DNA of 10,355 nt, taken from assembly GCA_039189975.1 (NCBI GenBank), contig JBCCYI010000178.1:1-10355 (forward strand), given 5' to 3'. Source of the DNA: HLUCCA09 sp039189975 (GTDB taxonomy: Bacteria > Pseudomonadota > Alphaproteobacteria > Rhodobacterales > Rhodobacteraceae). Below, in pieces: positions 1-7,430 of the stretch. Made by a program: the position numbers and the translations under genes. Every line of letters begins with the position of its first letter. Positions within the stretch are counted from its first letter, which is position 1. The notes under the pieces were generated by a model that saw nothing but the letters and a program-made list of their open reading frames with translations, ran no database searches and was not told the DNA's origin.

Positions 1-1341
1 AAAGGCCGTGAACGTCAGCTCCGCATTGACGCCCGCACCGCCATCGTCGTCGAAGGTGAGATAGGAGCCCGAGGGGGCGAAGAGCTCGACATAGGGGTCA
101 AGGAGCGGGTCCGATCCGCTCGACACCATCGAGATCGTGTAGCTCTGACCGGCGGTCGCCTGAAAGCCCACCACGTCGAGATCGCCCGGCTGGTCGATCG
201 TGCTCGACAGCGATTGGCCGGGCGAGAGGAACGTTGTGGTCGAGCCATCGTCGGCGATATCGCCCGTGACGGTGCCGAGGCTTTGCGAGGTCAGCGTGTA
301 GCTGCCGGTCCCAAAGTCCGAATAGGCGCCAGCGGAGACGTAGATGCGGCCGGTCTCGGTGGCCAGAAACTCCAGCCCGGAATCGAGCGCGCCGCTGCCG
401 TCGCCGATGTCGTCGTTGAAGGCGAGCTGGACGCCGCTCGCGTCGAGCACCCGCAGGTAGGGGTCCGAGAGGCCGTCCGGCCCATCGTCCCCGGTCAGGA
501 GGATCTGATAGCGGGTGTTGGCGGTGACGTCGAAGGCGAACCAGTCGCGGTCGCCATCGTTCTCCAGCATGCCCTGGGCGGTGCCGCTATCGGCGTTTAG
601 AGCGCCGTTGGTGCTCGGATCCGCGGCGAAATCGTCTCCCGAAGCGCCGAGGGATTGCACCGCCAGCGCGTAGGTGCCGGTGTCGTTCAGCGAGAAGGAG
701 GCCGCCTCCAGGAAGAACGTTCCGCCCTGCGTGATCTCGACGAGGAGCGCGGAGTTGAAGCCCTCGCCGCCATCGTCATCGGACAGCAGGAGCGTGCCGT
801 TCTGATCGTAGAGATAAAGGTAGGGGTCGCGCATCGTGACGCCGTCGAGCGTGATCTCGTAGACCTCGCCCGTGGTCAGCTCGACGCGGTACCAATCGGT
901 GTCGCCGCCGACATCGAGCGTCCCGGCGACCGTCTGGCCCGGCGCGATGGTGGCGCCGGTGGAGGGGTCTCCGGGGATTTCGCCCGTCTCTCCCGCGGCT
1001 TGCGTGATCTTGAGCTCGTAGGAGCCCGTGTTGTCGCCAAAGGCCTCGGCGGAGATGAAATACGTGCCGGTCTCGGAGGCGACGACGTCGAGCTCGGATT
1101 CGAGGCTTGCGCCCGAATCGTCGTCTGACGCGATGAACGCCCCGGCCGAGGAATAGAGCGCGACCAGCGGGTCGGCCAGCGTGCCCGCGCCCGAGGGCTG
1201 GCCGAGAAGCTCGATCAGATAGCGCTGTCCGGCTTGCAACTCGACGGCGTAGAAGTCCTGGTCCTCGGCGGTGTCGATGGCGCTGGTGCGCGTGCCGCCG
1301 ACGGCGATCGTCTCGCCCGAGGAGATATCGCCGGGGATGTC
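1..1341 (-). repeat. Coding tandem array of four PPC-like domains in the protease
   Basis: The 3' part of the protease gene encodes four diverged beta-domain units about 105-120 residues apart, the last cut by the window edge. Each has a start like IPGD(I/P)S(S/T)G, a central DxDW/F-Y segment, a DP-(L/Y)-(V/L)-x-L-(Y/F) strand, an acidic DDD/NDD loop with glycines, and a final GSY-L or GTY-L strand. The acidic loops lie near 1115, 775, 415 and 48. The units look diverged in amino-acid sequence and I see no long exact DNA repeat, so this is an old protein-level duplication. Confidence 0.75.
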
Positions 1342-3021
1342 GTCGCCCGAGGGCGGCGGCGGCGTGGTGCCGGGATCCCCGTCGAGCGCGATGATGGCCT
1401 CGGCGAAGGCGAGCATGTCGACCCGGTCGTAGTTGGTGAAGGTGTTCTCTACATTGTCGTTTTCGTCGTCGCCGTCGAAGATCGTGGAGGCGCTGCTGGA
1501 GAGCAGGTTGGAGATCTCGTCGAAGCTGAGGGTGCGGCCCAGCTCCTGAAGCGCGAGCTGTTGGGCCAGCGCCACCATGCCCGAGACGTAGGGCGTGGCC
1601 ATGCTCGTCCCGCTCAGGACGACCGAGCCGCCGCCCGGTGCCGCGCCGAGGATGCCGCCGCCCGGAGCGAAGATCGAGGCCACCGCGTCCGAGCGCTGCG
1701 AGAACGCCGTGAGCCGGTCGGCCCCGGTGGTGAAGTCGCCGCCGACCTGGCCGACATCGTCGGCCCAGACGGCGCCGATGGCCAGCGCATTGGGGTCGGC
1801 CGAAAGCGAGGACGTGCCAGGGTTCTGGTAGCGCTGATATTCGTTGCCCGCGGCGGCGACGGGCACAACCCCGAGGCGCACCAGCTCGGCCAGCTCATCG
1901 GTGTAGCCCGGCGCGCTGGTCGGGCCGCCGACATTCGTCTCGGGGTTGCCGAGCGACAGGTTGACGGCGGCGATGTTCAGGCTCTCGGCATTCTCGATGG
2001 TCCATTGCAGGGCCCGCTCGATGTCGATCCCGGCGCCGCTGCCATCGTTGCCAAGCGCCTGAAGCGCCACGATATTCACGCCGGGTGCGACGCCGGGATA
2101 GGCGTCGAGCTGGGAGGCGATGATCGAGGTCACATGGGTGCCGTGGCCCTGGACGTCGTCTGCGGTGCCGTCGTTGTCGCGCGAGAAGTCGCGGGCGAAG
2201 ATGATGCTGTCGGAGACGCCGTCGCCGTTGCTGTCGCCCCCGAAGGCCGGGTGGTCGAGGTCGATGCCGGTGTCGATCACGACGACCGTCTGGCCGCTCC
2301 CGTCGATGCCCGCAAAGCGCGGATCGGCGCGGAAGGCCTCGATGTTGATCAGGTCGTTGCCGGCGGCGGTCGAGGGCGTGAGGTCGCCGTCGAACCGGGT
2401 GGCGTTGATGTCGAAGGTGATGATCTTCTCGTCGCCGACATCGCGCTCCGTCCCCGCGCCGGGGGTGTCCTTGTCGTCGGTCAGCTCGCCGACGTAGAGG
2501 TCCGTGCGAGTGCGCGAAGCGGCGACGGTCTGGTCGTCGTCTGTGATCCCGGCGATCGCGTCGGTGGCGGCGGCGGGCCCGCCTTCGGCCGCGTAGTCAT
2601 ACGCGGCATCGGCGCTGCGCACTTCGTCGACCCAGTAGAACCCGGCCTCCGTCTTGTTGTCGATGATCGCCTTGTCGGGGTCGGTGACGGCGCCGCTGAT
2701 GATGTCGATGATGGCATCGCCAACGCGTGTCTCGCCGCTCAATTGGTCCAGCCAATAGTCCCGGCCCGCGTCATCGGGCGGGCGATTGAAGAGATTGTCG
2801 TAGACCGTATTGAGAAAGTCTTCGGGCGAGCGATTGTCCCGGTCGACGAGGAATGGATAAAGCGCGCGCGCCTCCGGCTGGACGGAAAACGATTCGGCGA
2901 TTTGTGCCAGGGGCATTCCCTCGTCGAGCCGTTCAATCCAATAAGCAAAGCCGGCGGGATCGGGCGCGCGGTTGAAATAGCCCAGATAAAGGGCGGCAAT
3001 CGAAGTTTCAGCGGATGTCAT
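1..3021 (-). CDS. Secreted subtilisin-like serine protease with N-terminal DUF4214 and PPC-like repeats (3' end outside window)
   Basis: The frame is open from ATG 3021 to base 1 (1007 codons, no stop), so the C-terminus is missing. Two DUF4214-like units come first, at about residues 7-55 (AALYLGYFNRAPDPAGFAYW) and 66-105 (VYDNLFNRPP...DYWLDQL). A complete peptidase S8 core follows: catalytic Asp250 in VVVIDTGID, His293 in GHGTHV, oxyanion Asn393 in AAAGNE and Ser473 in SGTSMATPYVSG. A Pro-rich linker (TTPPPPSGDD, near 550-560) leads into at least four pre-peptidase C-terminal (PPC)-like domains starting near residues 561, 680, 796 and 915, each with an Asp-rich loop such as SDDDSG that could bind calcium. 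There is no N-terminal signal peptide; a type I secretion signal past the left edge is possible but unseen. The start is preceded only by a weak GGGGA ribosome site. It should cleave proteins outside the cell. A role in matrix or surface-protein processing is inferred only from the EPS genes next door. The protease call is firm, the substrate unknown. Confidence 0.93.
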   Translation of the reverse strand, partial: MTSAETSIAALYLGYFNRAPDPAGFAYWIERLDEGMPLAQIAESFSVQPEARALYPFLVDRDNRSPEDFLNTVYDNLFNRPPDDAGRDYWLDQLSGETRVGDAIIDIISGAVTDPDKAIIDNKTEAGFYWVDEVRSADAAYDYAAEGGPAAATDAIAGITDDDQTVAASRTRTDLYVGELTDDKDTPGAGTERDVGDEKIITFDINATRFDGDLTPSTAAGNDLINIEAFRADPRFAGIDGSGQTVVVIDTGIDLDHPAFGGDSNGDGVSDSIIFARDFSRDNDGTADDVQGHGTHVTSIIASQLDAYPGVAPGVNIVALQALGNDGSGAGIDIERALQWTIENAESLNIAAVNLSLGNPETNVGGPTSAPGYTDELAELVRLGVVPVAAAGNEYQRYQNPGTSSLSADPNALAIGAVWADDVGQVGGDFTTGADRLTAFSQRSDAVASIFAPGGGILGAAPGGGSVVLSGTSMATPYVSGMVALAQQLALQELGRTLSFDEISNLLSSSASTIFDGDDENDNVENTFTNYDRVDMLAFAEAIIALDGDPGTTPPPPSGDDIPGDISSGETIAVGGTRTSAIDTAEDQDFYAVELQAGQRYLIELLGQPSGAGTLADPLVALYSSAGAFIASDDDSGASLESELDVVASETGTYFISAEAFGDNTGSYELKITQAAGETGEIPGDPSTGATIAPGQTVAGTLDVGGDTDWYRVELTTGEVYEITLDGVTMRDPYLYLYDQNGTLLLSDDDGGEGFNSALLVEITQGGTFFLEAASFSLNDTGTYALAVQSLGASGDDFAADPSTNGALNADSGTAQGMLENDGDRDWFAFDVTANTRYQILLTGDDGPDGLSDPYLRVLDASGVQLAFNDDIGDGSGALDSGLEFLATETGRIYVSAGAYSDFGTGSYTLTSQSLGTVTGDIADDGSTTTFLSPGQSLSSTIDQPGDLDVVGFQATAGQSYTISMVSSGSDPLLDPYVELFAPSGSYLTFDDDGGAGVNAELTFTAF

Positions 3022-3024
3022 AAG

Positions 3025-3083
3025 AATGTCCCCAGGTACAAATGTGACCAATGCCCGGGGCCGAGTGTGACCTAGGGGACATT
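3025..3083 (-). promoter_or_regulatory. Long imperfect inverted repeat in front of the protease gene
   Basis: The nine bases AATGTCCCC at 3025-3033 are the exact complement of GGGGACATT at 3075-3083. Pairing continues inward through AGGT/ACCT and ACA/TGT if two single-base bulges are allowed, giving about 16 paired positions around a 25-base centre. On the minus strand the proximal arm contains the purine run GGGGA, 7 bases before ATG 3021. If transcription starts upstream of 3083, the RNA could fold and hide the ribosome site. If it starts nearer 3056, the dyad would instead be a DNA operator. A GGTCACA direct repeat lies inside. There is no T-run, so it is not a typical terminator. Confidence 0.45.
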
Positions 3084-3091
3084 TCTGTCAA
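3063..3091 (-). promoter_or_regulatory. Candidate sigma-70 type promoter for the protease gene
   Basis: A perfect TTGACA hexamer lies at 3086-3091 on the minus strand, in the gap between the co-polymerase stop and the protease start. Seventeen bases downstream the -10 position holds ACACTC, a poor match to TATAAT, so the -10 element is weak. Transcription would begin near 3056. This suggests the protease can be expressed apart from the EPS operon, but only the -35 is convincing. Confidence 0.35.
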
Positions 3092-3143
3092 CAATCATGG
3101 TGCGGCCCTTGTGCTTGTCCCTCCGAAGAGCGTCGCGGTCGGG

Positions 3144-5513
3144 CTAGGCTTCATAGTAATCGCGGTAGCGCCCTTTGTAGTAACTGTAGCCGTCGAAGGC
3201 GTAGCGAGAGGCGCGGCGCTCATCGACGAGGGTCATGACGACGCCCGTCAACTTGGCGTTGACGGAGGCCAGCTCGCGCAGCCCTTCCTTCACAGCGTCG
3301 CGCGGGGTGCTGTCCCAGCGGACGCAGAAGACGGCCGCATCGGTGAGCCCGGCGACGATGCGGGCGTCCGTCACAACGAGCGTCGGGGGCGTGTCGAGGA
3401 CCACCAGGTCGTACATCTCAGAGAGCCGCGCAATCAGGTGCCGGAATGTCTCCGAGGCCAGGACATCGGCGGCGTTGATCTTCGCGGCACGCTCCGAGGC
3501 CTGGGTCATGAGCACATGCAGCCCGGTGTCGGGCTCGACATAGACAGCCTCCTCGACGGACGCCGAACCGTCGATCACCGACAGAAGACCAGGCCGGTCG
3601 CTGCCCACCTGGAGGACTTTCGACAAGGCCGGCATGCGCAGATCGCAATCCACTATGATCGCGGACTTGCCCATCTGGCGCGATGTGATCGCCATCAACA
3701 TCGACGTCATGGATTTGCCCTCCCGCGGCACCGAAGAGGTGAACATCACCACCTTCGGGGGCCGGTCGACATTGGCCAGCAGGATGGAGGTGCGCAGGTT
3801 CCGGATCGATTCCGCCAGCGCCGAGTTGGGCTTTTGGGTCAAGCTGTCCATGAGGTCGGACCGTTTCACCCGGATCCCCGTGCGCGGGATCGTTGCCAGC
3901 ACGGGCTGGCCGGTGAGGTGCTCGGTGTGGCCGGGGCTGCGAAATGTGTTGTTGAGCCGTTCGCGCAGGACGACGAGGCCGACGCCCAGCAGCGTCCCGC
4001 CGATCACCATGAGAAGGATTGTCCGGTTTTGCGTCCTGTTGAGCGCGTGTGGCGGCAGATCGGCCGGAGTGAGGATACGCGCCTCGGCGCTTTGCAGGTC
4101 TTCCTGCGCATTGGTTTCCTGCAGGCGCGTCAGCAGGCTCTCGTAGAGGACCCGGCTGGCTTGTGCCTCGCGCTCCAGGTTGCGGATCTCGACCGATTCC
4201 GTCGAGAGCCTGTGGGCCTGGGCCTCAAGGGTGGCGATCTCGGCGTCGAGCTGTGCCTCCCGCTCGCGAGCGACGCTGTGCTCCAGGCGGAGCGCTTCGA
4301 GGATGCGCTGGGCCTCCGTGCGCAGGCCGGTGCGGGTCTTGCCCAGAAGATCGGCCAGGCGCTGTCGGCTCGGGTGGTTGGGCAGAAGGGTCGCGGAGAG
4401 GAGCTCATCTTCGGCCAGAAGCGCGTCCTCGCGGTCGAGGAGGGCGTCGATGGTCGGGGCGTCGCGGAATTCGGGCAGGGTACGGATCGCGGCCCCGCTC
4501 GTCAGGGCGGCGTTGAGCCGGGCATAGCGGGCGCCCAGATCAGAGGTTTCCGTGCGCGCTTCGCCCCGTATGGACGTCAGTGCGGTCAGCTGCTGCTCGA
4601 CGGCCTGCAGATTGGCGCCGACCCGGTCGGACACCTTGGCTTGTGCGGCCAGCACGGCGGATTCGGCGCGCTCCACCCGGAGTTGCAGCTCGTTGACGCG
4701 GTCCGTCAGCCAGGTGTTGGCGGCGCGGAACGTCTCTAGCTTCCCTTCGATCTGATCGACGATGTATTGCTCGGCGACGGTGTTGGCGATGAGCGCGGCC
4801 GCCTGCCTATCGGTCGCGGTATAGCCGATGCGGATGACGAAAGTGTCCGGCACCGGATCGAGCCGGATGTCGCGTTGCAGACGGCGCACAATGCCGCGCT
4901 TGGCCGTATCGAGAGCGTCTGTGGCGCTCAGCGACGGGCCAGGGGGCGGGGGCGGCGTGTGAAGCCCGGCGGCAATCAGCAACTCCCTCACCTGGGCCGG
5001 CACATGAAACCGGTCGCGCCACGTCGGCTCGGGCGGCGGGCGCAGCGCGGGGTTGAAGCGCGCGTCCCTGGTGAGGTCGAGCGTATCGACGACCCGGTCC
5101 ATGAGCGCGGCGGAGCGCAAAACCTCGATCTGATTGTTGATCGGGCCGGTTAAGGTACTCTCGACGACGGCCTCCCCGGCCTCGATGTTGGCGCGCGGCG
5201 CTTCGAAGAGAACCGTTGCCGTCGCGGCGTAGCGCGGGGTCTGTTGCGTCGTCATGAGAGCCCCGAGCCCCCCAAAGATCAGCGCGCACAGGGCAATGAT
5301 CCACTTGCCGCGCCAGAGCATGGCAGAGAGCGCCCGCATGTCGATCTCGTCGCCCGGCGGCTCGGCTATGGGCGGGGCGGAGTGCGCCGGGGCGGCGGGC
5401 CCGGCGGGAGGCGGGCCGCTCGGGCCCTCGGGGCCGCCCGGACCCTTGGTATTGTCCGCCTGCGATGGCCCGACGTTCGGACCGACAGGGAGGACATGGA
5501 GACGCTCCATCAC
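3144..5513 (-). CDS. Wzc/ExoP-type polysaccharide co-polymerase with C-terminal tyrosine autokinase (PCP-2a)
   Basis: Inner-membrane protein that controls polysaccharide chain length and export together with the outer-membrane exporter encoded just upstream. After a Gly/Pro-rich cytoplasmic leader (about 21-53), a Wzz motif (IDMRALSAMLWRGKW, 57-71) precedes TM1 (about 71-88). The periplasmic part contains a long helical, probably coiled-coil stretch (about 260-470), then a Pro motif and TM2 (about 498-516). The cytoplasmic BY-kinase has Walker A SSVPREGKS (593-601), Walker A' IIVDCDLR (619-626) and Walker B VVLDTPP (704-710). Seven tyrosines in the last 19 residues form the usual autophosphorylation cluster. 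Length (789 aa) is slightly above E. coli Wzc. The start is GTG 5513 or ATG 5510, one codon apart, with no good Shine-Dalgarno, only G-rich sequence; the Wzz motif at residue 57 rules out a much later start. The gene begins 34 bp after the export lipoprotein stop, so it is probably co-transcribed. Confidence 0.96.
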   Translation of the reverse strand: MMERLHVLPVGPNVGPSQADNTKGPGGPEGPSGPPPAGPAAPAHSAPPIAEPPGDEIDMRALSAMLWRGKWIIALCALIFGGLGALMTTQQTPRYAATATVLFEAPRANIEAGEAVVESTLTGPINNQIEVLRSAALMDRVVDTLDLTRDARFNPALRPPPEPTWRDRFHVPAQVRELLIAAGLHTPPPPPGPSLSATDALDTAKRGIVRRLQRDIRLDPVPDTFVIRIGYTATDRQAAALIANTVAEQYIVDQIEGKLETFRAANTWLTDRVNELQLRVERAESAVLAAQAKVSDRVGANLQAVEQQLTALTSIRGEARTETSDLGARYARLNAALTSGAAIRTLPEFRDAPTIDALLDREDALLAEDELLSATLLPNHPSRQRLADLLGKTRTGLRTEAQRILEALRLEHSVAREREAQLDAEIATLEAQAHRLSTESVEIRNLEREAQASRVLYESLLTRLQETNAQEDLQSAEARILTPADLPPHALNRTQNRTILLMVIGGTLLGVGLVVLRERLNNTFRSPGHTEHLTGQPVLATIPRTGIRVKRSDLMDSLTQKPNSALAESIRNLRTSILLANVDRPPKVVMFTSSVPREGKSMTSMLMAITSRQMGKSAIIVDCDLRMPALSKVLQVGSDRPGLLSVIDGSASVEEAVYVEPDTGLHVLMTQASERAAKINAADVLASETFRHLIARLSEMYDLVVLDTPPTLVVTDARIVAGLTDAAVFCVRWDSTPRDAVKEGLRELASVNAKLTGVVMTLVDERRASRYAFDGYSYYKGRYRDYYEA

Positions 5514-5547
5514 GCGCGCCCGCCCGACGCGCCCGCCGCGGAGCGTG

Positions 5548-6690
5548 TCAGTCGTCTCCGAGGACCCGCGCCGTGGTTCGCGCGTCGATCAGGCTGTCGA
5601 ACGGATCGACGATCTTGTTGAGCGTGTCGTTCCAGCGCGTCGCCGGGTCGTTGGTCACGAAGACGATGTCGAGCGGGGCCATGCCAAAGTCGGCGGCAAG
5701 AACCAACGCTGCGGCATTCGTCAGGTCGAACTGGTAGACATCGAAGCCGCTGCGGGTCGGGTCGTCGCGGCGAAAGACGAAGATGCCGCGCGCATCTGCG
5801 CGCAGCCGGTCGATCCCGCCCTGTTCGGCGAGCACTTCCAGGAGTGTCTTGCGGGCACTCGACAGCTCGACTTCGCCGGTGGCAATTTCTCCAAAGGTGA
5901 AGATCTTGTTGTCGGCGGCGACGGGGACGCGCACGAAATCGTTCGGGAGCATCACCGGGTTGTGCCGCGCCGCACCCTCTTCGAGAAATGCGCGCAGGTT
6001 GACCGTGTAGGCCTGACCGCCGCGGCGGATATCGATGCGTGAGAGGTCCGCCTGCGGCTGCGCCCCGGCCTCGTTCACAAGATCCACCAAGGTGGTCGAG
6101 ACATTCGTGAGTGTTCGCCGTCCTGGCGCCTCGACCGCGCCAGCCACCGTGACCCGGCGCGCATTGTAGTCCTGAACCGTCACCTCGACTTGCGGGGTCG
6201 CGAAGAAGTCCCCAAGCGCGGTCGTCAGATCCGTGCGGATTTCGCCAACCGTCCGTCCTTCGGCGCGCATGGACCCGATAAATGGGTAGAAAAAGGTGCC
6301 CGCCTCGTCGATCACCGCGTCGGTCGTGGGGGCGACGGCGCCGGGCTCGGTGATGCCCGCGGGATCGGCGAAGAAGGTGATCTTCAGGGTATCGCCGGCG
6401 CCTACCCGGTATGTGTAGCGCCCGACCTCGGGCGGCGGGGAGCGCCCGGCTAGGGTTGCTGGCGTTCGTGCAGGGGTTCGATGTGCGTCGATCGTCTCGG
6501 AGGTGATCCGGACAACGGTAATGTCCCGATCGGGCAGGTCGGCCTGACCTGGCGTCGTGACAGGAAAACGGCTGTTGGAGCACGCAGAGAGGCAGAGCAT
6601 GGCCAGAGCCATGAAGACCCCTGCACACAGCGCCCAACGGCCACTGACCCTGCGTTCGCGTGTTCGAACCCCACCCATTGATCCCGCCAT
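5548..6690 (-). CDS. Wza-type outer-membrane polysaccharide export lipoprotein (OPX family)
   Basis: Forms the outer-membrane/periplasmic channel through which EPS or capsule polymer leaves the cell, working with the co-polymerase downstream. The 380-residue length matches Wza. A signal peptide ends in lipobox LSAC with Cys37 as the predicted lipidated residue. Next come the polysaccharide export domain (about 91-175; YTYRVGAGDTLKITFF, FFYPFIGSM), a first SLBB-type domain (about 179-257; VTVAGAVEAPGR) and a second (about 262-350; IFTFGEIATGEVEL). A C-terminal segment (RWNDTLNKIVDPFDSLIDA, 352-370) could be the amphipathic helix that spans the outer membrane in Wza. ATG 6690 has a clear AAGGAG ribosome site at 6696-6701, 5 bases upstream. 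The 142-bp gap before it is the longest inside the operon; it holds a cgtatacg palindrome (6789-6796) but no convincing promoter or terminator. Confidence 0.95.
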   Translation of the reverse strand: MAGSMGGVRTRERRVSGRWALCAGVFMALAMLCLSACSNSRFPVTTPGQADLPDRDITVVRITSETIDAHRTPARTPATLAGRSPPPEVGRYTYRVGAGDTLKITFFADPAGITEPGAVAPTTDAVIDEAGTFFYPFIGSMRAEGRTVGEIRTDLTTALGDFFATPQVEVTVQDYNARRVTVAGAVEAPGRRTLTNVSTTLVDLVNEAGAQPQADLSRIDIRRGGQAYTVNLRAFLEEGAARHNPVMLPNDFVRVPVAADNKIFTFGEIATGEVELSSARKTLLEVLAEQGGIDRLRADARGIFVFRRDDPTRSGFDVYQFDLTNAAALVLAADFGMAPLDIVFVTNDPATRWNDTLNKIVDPFDSLIDARTTARVLGDD

Positions 6691-6832
6691 GCTCGCTCCT
6701 TCGGCGATTGGGGTGGCGCAGCGGGATTGGGTCTTGCAGCCATGGGAGGCTGACCCACACGGCGCACCCCTCTATCACGAGTTGAGAGCGTATACGTTCG
6801 CGCTTCGGTTGCAAAGCCACTGCTGCGTCGCG

Positions 6833-7396
6833 TCAAATCGCCAGTCGCAAGACATGCGACGGCGGCAAGCTGGCGCGCACCGCGCGTCCCATGATCTCGA
6901 GCAACACGCCGACGCGGTCATCGCCTTCCAGATGTTCCACCCGCGCGACGATCCCCGTCATCGCGCCACCTGTGATCCGTATGGTATCGCCCGTCGCGAG
7001 CTCTGTGACGGGGCGGAGCATGCCGTCGGCGCCAGTGCGCGCAAAGAGATCGGCCATGACGTCTGCGGGGACGGGTTGCGGCGCGTTGGGCGCGCGCATC
7101 ACGAGCGCGCGAACGCCAAAAGTATGGTTGATCGCGCGCCAGGCCTGACCGTGCGCCACGCGGACGAAGGCATACCCCGGAAACAGCGACACGCATTGCG
7201 GCACGATCCGGCGGCCCGACCGCCGGGTGATCTGCGCCCGCGGCACGAAGCAGCCATAGCCCTGTCGAAGGAGGTTTTGCTGCGCGCGATTGATCTGATT
7301 GGACCGGACCTGCGCGAGGAGCCAAAGGGCCTGATCCGCGGCGTCCTCGTCCGGAGTCCATGCCTCGGGATTTCTTGGGAGAGCATCGAACGGCAT
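6833..7396 (-). CDS. NusG/RfaH-family transcription antitermination protein
   Basis: A 187-residue NusG paralogue expected to ride on RNA polymerase and reduce pausing or termination in the EPS operon. The NGN domain spans about 22-120 (ALWLLAQVRSNQINRAQQNL, FVPRAQITRR, LFPGYAFVRV). A KOW-type domain occupies about 130-187 (GDTIRITGGAMTGIVARVEH). The leader of some 20 residues before the NGN domain is not conserved-looking. ATG 7396 has AGGAA at 7403-7407 as ribosome site. It is the second gene of the operon, 34 bp after the sugar transferase. Specialised NusG paralogues (RfaH, Bacteroides UpxY, Myxococcus TaA) are known to sit in or control surface-polysaccharide operons. The housekeeping nusG normally lies beside secE and rplK, which are absent here, so this is a specialised copy. 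Whether it needs an ops-like DNA element cannot be told. Confidence 0.93.
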   Translation of the reverse strand: MPFDALPRNPEAWTPDEDAADQALWLLAQVRSNQINRAQQNLLRQGYGCFVPRAQITRRSGRRIVPQCVSLFPGYAFVRVAHGQAWRAINHTFGVRALVMRAPNAPQPVPADVMADLFARTGADGMLRPVTELATGDTIRITGGAMTGIVARVEHLEGDDRVGVLLEIMGRAVRASLPPSHVLRLAI

Positions 7397-7430
7397 GGAA
7401 GGTTCCTTTCCGTTGGGGCTTGTCCGCGCG

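Noticed and set aside
1234..3075. 613-codon open frame on the plus strand opposite the protease
   Set aside because: It is the antisense shadow of a GC-rich gene: the translation is Val/Gly/Asp/Arg-rich without domains, while the minus frame shows a complete subtilase active site.
3051..4739. 562-codon open frame on the plus strand opposite the co-polymerase
   Set aside because: Antisense shadow; the minus strand carries Walker motifs, two membrane segments and the tyrosine tail.
5510..6820. 436-codon minus-strand frame across the export lipoprotein
   Set aside because: Same strand, wrong frame. The product is Arg-rich without domains, whereas the 380-residue frame has a lipobox and export domains.
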